A stretch of 64,000 bases of DNA, taken from assembly GCA_018267545.1 (NCBI GenBank), contig JAFDYG010000427.1, positions 62,001-126,000 on the forward strand, in the 5' to 3' direction. Position 1 is the stretch's first letter. Each line of letters begins with the position of its first letter. The stretch comes from Bacteroidota bacterium (lineage in GTDB: Bacteria; Bacteroidota; Bacteroidia; Chitinophagales; Chitinophagaceae). This document shows, piece by piece, positions 17,898 through 24,718 of this stretch. Below the pieces are notes generated by a model. It did no database searches and had not been told where the DNA came from. It saw nothing but the letters and a program-made list of their open reading frames with translations. A program made the translations under genes and the position numbers.

Positions 17898-19547
17898 TTA
17901 TATGATTGGGAACTGAATTAGGATTTTTAGTCCTTTTCTTGTGCTTTTATCAAATATAATCCGACCTCCAATATCTCGAATCCGGTTTTCCGTATTAGTC
18001 AGTCCGTTTCCATAACGAAACACCGCCGGAAGTCCGACGCCATCGTCAGTATACTGAATTTGCAGTTGGTCACCCAATTGCTCAAATTTGATAAAGACAC
18101 TTTGAGCAAAGCTGTGTTTTTTCATATTAATCATCAGTTCTTGTAGGATCTGCTCCAACTCAACTTTTGTCCGGTCATTTAGGTTATTCAACAGGGCTTT
18201 ATCATCGCCAAATGTTGCCACTTTAATCGCTGGACTGGCAAAAGACATAACCAGTCCAGCTATCAATTCCTGAAAATCATAATTTGTCTTTTGAGGTTGA
18301 TCGTAAGATATTCTGCGCGATTCTTCGTATAAAACTTCTATTCTATCCAATATGTGCTCCTTATTAATACTTTCCTGGTACTCAACTTCTGTCATTAGCC
18401 GATATAATCCATTCGCTACCACATCATGCACCTTTTTCGATGTTTTGAGCTGGCTCTCTCGAACAGCATTCTCGGATTCCCATTGCATGCGTTGCCTTCG
18501 TTTCCGGTACCAAGCGACGGCAATACCCAGAATTACGGCAAAAATCGAAACGGTTCCATAAAAAATTATCCGCTGCTGTATATTATCCTTCTGCAATCTA
18601 AGGTTATCCGCCTTGCTCTTCTCCGCTTCATACCGAATCAAGGCAAACTGGTTCTTTGCAGAATTCCGGGCTGTTTGTACGCTATCGTTCAAATGCTGGT
18701 ATCGCTCGAAATATTGTTTTAAAGCCTTGGCTGGGCTTAATGAAATTAGCTTTTGCAAGGCCTCCATTTGATCGTCGGGACTGTTCAGCTGTTGCGCAAT
18801 AGCATACATCCTATCCGCATAAAACAACGCGGAGTCCGGCCGGGAATGGGCATAGTAATCCGACAGGTGGGCATAACTCGAATTCAACCCCCAGTCATCT
18901 TTTTCGTCTTTTCGGATTTGCAATGCTTCCAACAAATCCGGGGCTGAACGATAAGTCGAATCTTGCAGCCACCTGGTTATAGCCAGATTCGTTAGTATCC
19001 TGGCATACTCCTTTCTATCCGCCTTGCTCTGCCCCAGGATCGACTGGTAGATGGAGATAGCCTGGGTATACTTTTTCATCTTTTGATAGACTAGCGCCTT
19101 ATTATTCAAAGTGATGATTTTGAAGTTATCATCCTTTATGAACTTCAGGGCCTGGTCGTAATACTCTATCGACGCGTCATAGTTCTTTAAGTTCTGGCTA
19201 TTTGTGCCTAGCTCATTATAATCGGACAAGAGAGAATAGTGATCCTTTACATTTTGTTCTTTTAAATATTTTAGTGAAGCCAGCAAACTTTCCTGGCTGC
19301 CATAATAGTCTCCTGCATCGGATTGAATCGTAGCCATGATGTTGTAAGCCGTTGCAATTTCCACACTATCCTTCGAGCTTGCAGCAACCCTATTGAAATA
19401 GTAGAAAGCCGAGTCGTTTTGTTTGTTCAAAAAGGACATCCCTTTTTTATAATCTTGCGCAGTAATGATGGGGACGAGCTGATGCTGCTCTTTACACGCG
19501 CAGCTAAAGGCAATCGCCGGCAACAGGTAGAAGTAGAATACTTTCAA
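17898..19547 (-). CDS. TPR-containing sensor histidine kinase
   Basis: The 549-residue product starts at TTG 19547. The next Met lies beyond the lipoprotein-like leader (AIAFSCACKEQ), so TTG is the only start that keeps it. Residues about 30-290 form tetratricopeptide repeats (YNELGTNSQNLKNYDASIEYYDQAL, LNNKALVYQKMKKYTQAISIY). One membrane helix spans 327-347. A HisKA_3-like segment has KKVHDVVANGLY (His374). The ATPase domain has an N-box LMINMKKHS (471-479), DDGVGLP (501-507) and GNGL (513-516). This is the Bacteroidota class of TPR kinases, which sense through protein or peptide contacts on the periplasmic side. Directly upstream, beyond a terminator, is a gene for a 52-residue putative secreted peptide. 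Confidence 0.88.
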   Translation of the reverse strand: MKVFYFYLLPAIAFSCACKEQHQLVPIITAQDYKKGMSFLNKQNDSAFYYFNRVAASSKDSVEIATAYNIMATIQSDAGDYYGSQESLLASLKYLKEQNVKDHYSLLSDYNELGTNSQNLKNYDASIEYYDQALKFIKDDNFKIITLNNKALVYQKMKKYTQAISIYQSILGQSKADRKEYARILTNLAITRWLQDSTYRSAPDLLEALQIRKDEKDDWGLNSSYAHLSDYYAHSRPDSALFYADRMYAIAQQLNSPDDQMEALQKLISLSPAKALKQYFERYQHLNDSVQTARNSAKNQFALIRYEAEKSKADNLRLQKDNIQQRIIFYGTVSIFAVILGIAVAWYRKRRQRMQWESENAVRESQLKTSKKVHDVVANGLYRLMTEVEYQESINKEHILDRIEVLYEESRRISYDQPQKTNYDFQELIAGLVMSFASPAIKVATFGDDKALLNNLNDRTKVELEQILQELMINMKKHSFAQSVFIKFEQLGDQLQIQYTDDGVGLPAVFRYGNGLTNTENRIRDIGGRIIFDKSTRKGLKILIQFPII

Positions 19548-19579
19548 GGAAGGGGTTATTTGAACTAAAGGTAAAAAAA

Positions 19580-19605
19580 GTAAGGCAAGATTTCTCTTGC
19601 CTTAC
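19580..19605 (-). terminator. Rho-independent terminator between peptide gene and TPR kinase
   Basis: A perfect 11-bp stem (GTAAGGCAAGA / TCTTGCCTTAC) with a TTTC loop is followed on the minus strand by CTTTTTTTACC. It lies 11 bp after the stop of the peptide gene, so that gene has its own transcript and the kinase is read separately or by readthrough. Confidence 0.85.
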
Positions 19606-19616
19606 TGAGTGAAATA

Positions 19617-19775
19617 TTAAGGATGGGGCGGGGGCGGCGGAATATGCCCTGTATCTCCACCCGTGTCATCGTCCAGGGTTTGAACCTGCCCGGCCGAATG
19701 ATGATGTCCTACTGAAGCATTTGTCTGATTGGGGCATGCGAGTGCCCAAAATATCGCTAGAAAATAAGCTAACAT
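19617..19775 (-). CDS. 52-residue putative secreted peptide, His- and Pro-rich
   Basis: ATG at 19775 and TAA at 19617-19619 bound a 52-codon frame. The N-terminus MLAYFLAIFWALACPNQTNA is a hydrophobic leader that could be cleaved after Ala20, or act as a lipoprotein signal at Cys14. The mature part is about 32 residues, with a His triplet (SVGHHHSAG), an acidic Gly-rich middle (DDDTGGDTGH) and a Pro tail (IPPPPPHP). The gene is followed immediately by a strong terminator, which supports it as a real transcription unit. Its neighbour on the same strand is a TPR histidine kinase, so it may be a secreted ligand, or a small envelope peptide binding metal. No family is recognised. Confidence 0.6.
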   Translation of the reverse strand: MLAYFLAIFWALACPNQTNASVGHHHSAGQVQTLDDDTGGDTGHIPPPPPHP

Positions 19776-20136
19776 TTTTAGAAATTTAAAGATGGATGAA
19801 GTGCCGCGTCCGGCCGTGAAGCCACCGGTGCGACGATGTAAGTCGGGTAAGAAGCGCTTCTTACATTTTTGGGAAGTGATGCGAGCCTTGATCGCGGAAG
19901 CTGGTAATCGCTTCCCAGGCCGGTTATTTACCTCCGCTTTCGCGGCTCACGGAAATCGATTCTGTACAGTGGAAGTCTCTTAGCAAAGGAGGCGTCAATC
20001 GATTTCGAGAACGAAGATATAGTCACACAAACCCTTGATCAGCATATGATTCCGATAATTCCGATGATTCCGGTTATTCCACCTGTACGTCGGATGGATT
20101 CCGATAATTCCGGGAAGTTTTATTATAATTGTCAAA
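19776..20136. other. 361-bp non-coding stretch with dense inverted repeats
   Basis: No convincing gene is present. The stretch holds an 18-bp perfect palindrome GTAAGAAGCGCTTCTTAC (19847-19864, followed by ATTTTT). A 10-bp stem with one G-U pairs 19871-19880 with 19907-19916 and has an inner GCGA/TCGC pairing. GAAATCGATT/AATCGATTTC is a perfect 10-bp inverted repeat (19952-19961 with 19997-20006) enclosing CTGTACAG. An array of 9-base ATTCCG repeats follows (20049-20115). It could be a structured RNA, a regulatory region for the membrane-protein gene at 20137, or a scar of a mobile element. Confidence 0.55.
20049..20115 (+). repeat. Tandem 9-bp ATTCCGNNN repeats upstream of a membrane-protein gene
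   Basis: Four contiguous 9-mers (ATTCCGATA, ATTCCGATG, ATTCCGGTT, ATTCCACCT; 20049-20084) are followed after 13 bp by two more (ATTCCGATA, ATTCCGGGA; 20098-20115). The array ends 21 bp before the start codon at 20137, so it lies where a promoter or operator is expected. Confidence 0.7.
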
Positions 20137-21036
20137 ATGATGGTATTTGCCGAATATCAAAAACGGATTCTTGATGCCTATCAGGAAGGAGAGGCGGCCG
20201 GTGGTTTGCACGCTTATATAGCCCGGCCTAGCCCCGCCAAGCTTAGGGAATTATGTGAATCCGTTTATTCCGACAGGTATTCCAAAAAAGACGAACAGAC
20301 GATCAGGACATTTTTTGGAAAAAGCGATGACAAGGGGAGTTATTTGAAAGCTATAGAGGGATTCGATATAGACCGGTTCAAGCCTTTAATAAACTTATTA
20401 AAAGACCCGGCAATCAAAACCGACGAAAAGAACGTTGAGCTTTTGGCCTGGTTAATCGATTTTAAACCCAGACCTTTTAACCTGGCAAAGGAGCATTTTC
20501 GTAAACTAGAAGAGGAGGAGGTCCTGGCCGGACAGCCCGGCCAAAATGAAAAAGCCCCTCAAAAGGGGCAACTCGGTCAGCCTCAGGTAGAGCCCCAGCC
20601 GCCCCAAGTCATTCCCGGTCGACCGGGTACAAAGAGGAAAGCCTGGGCACTGGGCTTGGCTATAACTGTGATTTTACTTGTTTTCGGAGGAATTATCTAT
20701 CGAAGACCGGGGAATATGGCTTACAAAACCCCAATTTTGACAGGGACCGAAGCGTGTATGTTTTGGGCGGGAGATCATTACCAACAGGTATCATGCGGCA
20801 CGAAGCTGGGGGATACCCTGGTGCTCGCTTTGGATTCTGAAAAAGTCAGTCATTTTAAGAAGATAACTAACTGGGACACTGTCACTGAAAAATCAATAGG
20901 GAGGGTATGGTATATTAAAATCAACAAAAATCTAGAGCTTTATACCTGCCAAGGTCCATATCCGATGGATCAGAAATTAAGGCTAAGACCATTGAGTGAG
21001 CATATGTACAGAACTTATATCCACCCAAATCAGTGA
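20137..21036 (+). CDS. Membrane protein with shared N-terminal helical domain, paralogue of 22786-24117
   Basis: The 299-residue protein has a soluble N-terminal domain (1-125: FAEYQKRILDAY, KDEQTIRTFFG, DIDRFKPLINLLKD, NVELLAWLIDFKPRPF). A Pro/Gln-rich linker (130-165) and one membrane helix (169-188) follow. The about 110-residue outer domain includes ACMFWAGDHYQQVSC, SIGRVWYIKINKNLELYT and the end LSEHMYRTYI. The outer domain looks like a recurring Bacteroidota module of unknown function. The N-terminal domain aligns with that of the gene at 22786 (KDEKVIRDFCEE, DVDKFKALSNFMKG, NIQLLAWLIDFPHRPF). The start is ATG 20137 or the adjacent ATG 20140; the paralogue begins MFADYEK, which favours either. 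A 13-bp hairpin abuts the stop. Confidence 0.75.
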   Translation: MMVFAEYQKRILDAYQEGEAAGGLHAYIARPSPAKLRELCESVYSDRYSKKDEQTIRTFFGKSDDKGSYLKAIEGFDIDRFKPLINLLKDPAIKTDEKNVELLAWLIDFKPRPFNLAKEHFRKLEEEEVLAGQPGQNEKAPQKGQLGQPQVEPQPPQVIPGRPGTKRKAWALGLAITVILLVFGGIIYRRPGNMAYKTPILTGTEACMFWAGDHYQQVSCGTKLGDTLVLALDSEKVSHFKKITNWDTVTEKSIGRVWYIKINKNLELYTCQGPYPMDQKLRLRPLSEHMYRTYIHPNQ

Positions 21037-21066
21037 GCGTCGAGCTGGATAAGTCCAGCTCGACGC
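21037..21066. terminator. 13-bp perfect hairpin, probable bidirectional terminator
   Basis: GCGTCGAGCTGGA (21037-21049), loop TAAG, and TCCAGCTCGACGC (21054-21066) form a perfect stem starting one base after the stop codon of the upstream plus-strand gene. On the plus side only GTTT then A7 follows. The minus-strand gene at 21091-21348 also ends toward it, so it probably separates converging transcripts. Confidence 0.65.
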
Positions 21067-21090
21067 GTTTAAAAAAACCGGGAGGTCACA

Positions 21091-21348
21091 TCATTGTCCC
21101 CTCAACCTTCTCATAACACACTCAACAAACGGCTTTCTCGGGTGAGGAGATCTTAAGACCTGACAACAGGAGGAAATTGCATTTCTGATCTGTTGTTCAA
21201 AATACTGAGGATAGACTTTTCTAATTTTTAAAACAAGATAGTCAACCTCCCACCTTTCCGTACAAGCAAAATCTTTAGAGTCTGGGCGTCCTGTAATTTT
21301 TTTATTATCATAATCCGACCAATCCTCATTTAGTACTCTTGAAGGCAT
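21091..21348 (-). CDS. Small protein of unknown function (weak DUF3606-like N-terminus)
   Basis: An 85-residue protein has the start MPSRVLNEDWSDYDNKK. The segment KKITGRPDSKDFACTERWEVDYLVLKI recalls the DUF3606 pattern (GxxDxxxINxxExxEVxYW), though the match is loose and I would not rely on it. The C-terminal half (IRNAISSCCQVL, PHPRKPFVECVMRRL) is Cys/Arg-rich and appears conserved-looking. No signal or membrane helix. It ends beside the 13-bp hairpin shared with the convergent membrane-protein gene, and starts 89 bp after the stop of the 400-residue gene on the same strand. Confidence 0.6.
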   Translation of the reverse strand: MPSRVLNEDWSDYDNKKITGRPDSKDFACTERWEVDYLVLKIRKVYPQYFEQQIRNAISSCCQVLRSPHPRKPFVECVMRRLRGQ

Positions 21349-21437
21349 AAATGTTAGTTTTATTATTTACAAATTGATAAGCTATTTAATCATACAAATC
21401 CTCTCAAATTAATTCCCCACTAGAAGTGATAACAAAC

Positions 21438-22640
21438 TTATTTAGCTGACTCCACTAATTTCTCAACGTACTCTGTGGCTGCAAGCAGTTCACAATTCGT
21501 ATGATCTTTATAATACTTGACCGCAAACAATACCCCTTTCTCATGATAGACCTCAATAATACGCTTGTCCAGCGCTTCCTGCGAAGACGCTGGCGTAGAG
21601 GGAACCGAGGTCCGCGTAATTATTGGGCTATCAGCAGAGATATATCCGGCAAGATCATCCACCGTCAACGGCTTAACCGGACTTAAGCCCCCAGCTTTTG
21701 AAAACTGCATCCGGTGTACAAAATTCTGCATACTGTCTGATGGGTTCAGCCTGTCGAATTGCAGACGGTCTAAGGTATCCGGCAGGATTATCACTGAGAC
21801 GACGGTCTGCGATTCAACCCTTCCGGTCGCAGAATTCAGCAGATCCGCTACCGCATTCACAATTACAAAATCAACCGGCAACAAAGCCAACACCTCACGC
21901 CCCACGCGAAGGACACTGCTGCACGCATGGTCCTGATAAAGCTCGTTGAATCTGGAGGTCGGCATATTCTTTCTTGAGAGCTTCCCCGTAGATGTCAGGC
22001 TAAGAATTTCCCTCGGAAGGATGTCATCGGATTGAATTTCAAGCTCGGCCACCACATGATCGCTATGGAATATGAAATAAATAGACAACCCAAGCGCAGC
22101 CATTTCGGAAAAAGGGTTGAAATGTGCTACAGCATCCTTGTACGCCATGATATTTTGACGTAGGACACCGTCCGCCATATTGTGAAGGAATTCCCATTCG
22201 GCAATGGCCTTTTGATAAGCCGATTCTGCTTTGGTAAACAGAGCCGCATCCTCTTCACGAGCCTTTATAACCTTATTCTCCAGCTTCTTTATTCTTTTGG
22301 CGACAATCTTGAACAAGTTGTCGAAAAAAGAAGGTCGATAACGGGAGAGTCGTAGTGCGGCTTTTTGCTCCAATGCATGCGATGGAACCGGAGATGACGG
22401 AGCAGGCTCCTCATATAGAGACTGCCAGTCCATTGATTCTACCTCCTCTTTATGGGTATTGGTAAGCAATTCGATCAATTCATTATACCGCTGTACGGAC
22501 AGGGCGGCGTTAGCCAGGACTTCCTCTTTCTGGCGGGCTTTCTCGATTTGGGCCTCCCGGTGTACCCGCCGGTTATGGGCTCGTTCCATTCGGTTTAGTG
22601 CAGCATTGGTGCTGCGCATGAAGCTATTGAAGGTCGCCAT
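21438..22640 (-). CDS. Coiled-coil protein with C-terminal L7/L12-like segment, unknown function
   Basis: The 400-residue protein has no signal or clear membrane helix. Residues 10-45 and 105-175 are charged helices likely to form coiled coils (RMERAHNRRVHREAQIEKARQ, KIVAKRIKKLENKVIKA). Residues 185-300 look like a mixed alpha/beta domain (GREVLALLPVDFVIVNAVADLL, VVSVIILPDTLDRLQF). The last 45 residues (IIEVYHEKGVLFAVKYYKDH, then LLAATEYVEKL) follow the pattern of the ribosomal L7/L12 C-terminal domain (kg..eAIK.yke.tg..L.eAk.yVe). This module is found as an appended tail in many non-ribosomal Bacteroidota proteins. It is divergent from the 443-residue membrane protein across 145 bp. Confidence 0.7.
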   Translation of the reverse strand: MATFNSFMRSTNAALNRMERAHNRRVHREAQIEKARQKEEVLANAALSVQRYNELIELLTNTHKEEVESMDWQSLYEEPAPSSPVPSHALEQKAALRLSRYRPSFFDNLFKIVAKRIKKLENKVIKAREEDAALFTKAESAYQKAIAEWEFLHNMADGVLRQNIMAYKDAVAHFNPFSEMAALGLSIYFIFHSDHVVAELEIQSDDILPREILSLTSTGKLSRKNMPTSRFNELYQDHACSSVLRVGREVLALLPVDFVIVNAVADLLNSATGRVESQTVVSVIILPDTLDRLQFDRLNPSDSMQNFVHRMQFSKAGGLSPVKPLTVDDLAGYISADSPIITRTSVPSTPASSQEALDKRIIEVYHEKGVLFAVKYYKDHTNCELLAATEYVEKLVESAK

Positions 22641-22742
22641 AATTAATTTCTAATTTTATCTTAAAGAAGAGCCTGGCCAAAAATAGAAACTAAAAAAAAG
22701 CCCCTTTTATGGGAAACCGTAAAGCCGGTATTTTCTGCTGGT

Positions 22743-22761
22743 TATTTTTGCAATAATTCCG
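22743..22761 (+). promoter_or_regulatory. -7 box and ATTCCG half-site upstream of the 443-residue gene
   Basis: TATTTTTG at 22743-22750 matches the Bacteroidota -7 consensus TAnnTTTG exactly, 35 bp before the ATG. Directly after it ATAATTCCG (22753-22761) repeats the 9-mer that occurs twice in the array upstream of the paralogous gene at 20137 (20055-20063 and 20104-20112). I saw no clear -33 TTG element. Confidence 0.5.
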
Positions 22762-22785
22762 TTTTCAATCTCAAATACACAAGCA

Positions 22786-24117
22786 ATGTTTGCTGATTAC
22801 GAAAAAATGGTCCTGGAAGATTATCGGAGTAAAAAGAGCCGCAATATGCTTTCCTCCGGATTAATACGCACCACTCAGGCCAAACTAAAAAAAGAATGTG
22901 TCCGGTTATGCAAGGATGACATTCATGGTAAAGATGAAAAAGTGATCAGGGATTTTTGTGAAGAATGGGATACCGAAAAAAGCTGCCTACAAAACATTGG
23001 CAAATACGACGTAGACAAATTCAAAGCCTTGTCGAATTTCATGAAAGGGAATTCAGAAAGTACCGACCCAAAAAATATCCAATTGCTGGCCTGGCTTATA
23101 GATTTTCCGCACAGGCCTTTTGATTATAATAAAGACTATTCGTCGTCAATGGTCGAAGCTCCGAAATCAAATGAAGACCGTCTTATCCAGGAAGATGACT
23201 CTCTTGAAGAAGACGACACTATAGACACCCCCCTCCCTCAGACAGCTAAGAAAAAATCGAAATACCTCAAAGTCGTTGCCATTGGAACTTTACTGGCGGC
23301 ACTCCTGGTATGCATTCTATCTCTGTACCCAAAGAACAGTGCTCAGCAAATAATCCCGAAACCATCCTGGTTAAAAGACACCGTCATTGCCGGCATTCCT
23401 ATCCAGAAATTGCGTGCACCAAAAGCAGAGATCACCAGTTCTCGGGTCATGGACATCCTATCGATACAGCGTGACCTGGATAGAGATCTCCAAAGGGCAA
23501 AAGCCTGGCAAGTCGTAAGTTTTAACGGCACTACCTCTGAAATCGAGTTTATGAAAAAACAGGATCCCTCCTGGCCAGTGGAATACTATCAAAAAGAGCT
23601 GGACGCCTATGCCGCCTATAATAATACAATCCAGGAACATGACAAGCTCGAGGTACAGACAAAAGGTTACTGTTTTATCAGTAAGCCTTTCGTAACAATT
23701 CGCGAGGGCGCCACGAACGGGGGGCGCACCATGGGAAAACTTTACCTTGGCACCTATATAAAAATAGAAGATACCGATGAAACCGGTACGGCCTATGTCA
23801 CCGTTCCTGGTCTGCCGGGGGTAGAGGGGATCATACATACCGGCGACTATGTAGACAGTCTATATAAGCTAAAGGCGACAGACCAGGAAATGAACACATT
23901 TAAAAATCGCATATTCGCCAATTTCGAGATTGACCCGGGGTACGCCATTGCACTTAAAAAAGAGCAACAGGCTCAGGATAGGCGAGGGCAATCCTACTCA
24001 CGCGGCCTGTCTCGTTCACCGAAGAATAGAACATATATAACTGGCCCCCGGGGCGGTTGTTATTACATCAATTCAAACGGCAACAAAGTATATGTAGATC
24101 ATAGCTTTTGCCAATGA
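22786..24117 (+). CDS. Membrane protein with shared N-terminal domain, SH3-like and basic C-terminal modules
   Basis: The 443-residue protein repeats the architecture of the gene at 20137. It has an N-terminal helical domain (1-118, with GKDEKVIRDF, DVDKFKALSNF, NIQLLAWLIDFPHRPF), an acidic linker (DSLEEDDTIDT) and one membrane helix (161-181). A long outer part contains an SH3-like segment (about 300-365: FVTIREGATNGGRTMGKLYL). The C-terminal module GPRGGCYYINSNGNKVYVDH resembles the basic adaptor repeat first noted in chlorovirus proteins. The N-terminal domain is cytoplasmic by the positive-inside rule (KKKSKYLK before the helix). The SH3-like part suggests cell-wall or protein contact. 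Function unknown; it is followed 49 bp later by a secreted-protein gene on the same strand. Confidence 0.75.
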   Translation: MFADYEKMVLEDYRSKKSRNMLSSGLIRTTQAKLKKECVRLCKDDIHGKDEKVIRDFCEEWDTEKSCLQNIGKYDVDKFKALSNFMKGNSESTDPKNIQLLAWLIDFPHRPFDYNKDYSSSMVEAPKSNEDRLIQEDDSLEEDDTIDTPLPQTAKKKSKYLKVVAIGTLLAALLVCILSLYPKNSAQQIIPKPSWLKDTVIAGIPIQKLRAPKAEITSSRVMDILSIQRDLDRDLQRAKAWQVVSFNGTTSEIEFMKKQDPSWPVEYYQKELDAYAAYNNTIQEHDKLEVQTKGYCFISKPFVTIREGATNGGRTMGKLYLGTYIKIEDTDETGTAYVTVPGLPGVEGIIHTGDYVDSLYKLKATDQEMNTFKNRIFANFEIDPGYAIALKKEQQAQDRRGQSYSRGLSRSPKNRTYITGPRGGCYYINSNGNKVYVDHSFCQ

Positions 24118-24166
24118 TATTATGACATACTACTTCAGATTCCAGCCTTTTCACCAAAATTTCCAT

Positions 24167-24703
24167 ATGAAAAAAACTCTTCTATTAATCGCTTTTAGCT
24201 CAATCTCTATTTTTCTATTTGCCCAAAAAGAAAACGTTCAAAAGCAAGAGAGTAATGCTGAAAAGTTTTCTGACAAGGTCGGAACCCTGATTGAGAAAGA
24301 ATATGATCCGATAGGGGATGTCGCCAAGTGCAAGATTCAGGTTCTCACTTTTAAAGATCTTTTAGATGGACATAAAGTAACAGCTGTTCAATTCCAATAT
24401 GAATATCGGGCTTCCTATGGTTCCGATACAAAAATTGCCGTTCTGGATGCCGACGAAATCGACGCCTTCCTCTCCTCAATCAAGATGATCAAAGAGAAGG
24501 TTATGCCAACATCTGTTGTCAAGTACACGGAAGTAAGCTTTAAGAGTCGTAGTGGATTCATGGCTGGATGTTTCTCCAAAAAGGAGAAATGGACTGGATA
24601 TATGAAACTCTCAAAATACGATTCGAATAGCTACATTTTTTTCGAAGAAGATGATTTCAGCAAACTCTACACACTATTACAGACCGCAAAGGCAAAACTA
24701 TAG
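24167..24703 (+). CDS. Secreted protein of unknown function
   Basis: I start it at ATG 24167, where the signal peptide MKKTLLLIAFSSISIFLFAQ begins; an in-frame ATG at 24122 would add 15 hydrophilic/aromatic residues before it. The mature 158 residues are mixed alpha/beta (QVLTFKDLLDGHKVTAVQFQYEYR, VLDADEIDAFLSSIKMIKEKV, VSFKSRSGFMAGCFSKKEKW). They end with a helix (FSKLYTLLQTAKAKL), a fold reminiscent of small periplasmic binding-type domains. No family recognised. It is 49 bp downstream of the 443-residue membrane protein and probably co-transcribed. It faces the GH20 gene tail to tail with only 15 bp between and no visible terminator. Confidence 0.7.
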   Translation: MKKTLLLIAFSSISIFLFAQKENVQKQESNAEKFSDKVGTLIEKEYDPIGDVAKCKIQVLTFKDLLDGHKVTAVQFQYEYRASYGSDTKIAVLDADEIDAFLSSIKMIKEKVMPTSVVKYTEVSFKSRSGFMAGCFSKKEKWTGYMKLSKYDSNSYIFFEEDDFSKLYTLLQTAKAKL

Positions 24704-24718
24704 ATCCTCCGTTCGGTC

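Noticed and set aside
19792-19983. Plus-strand frame of 63 codons in the structured non-coding region
   Set aside because: It crosses two inverted repeats, is Arg/Lys-rich without pattern and lacks any upstream promoter box.
24122-24166. Upstream start for the secreted 178-residue protein
   Set aside because: It would put 15 non-hydrophobic residues before an otherwise perfect signal peptide.
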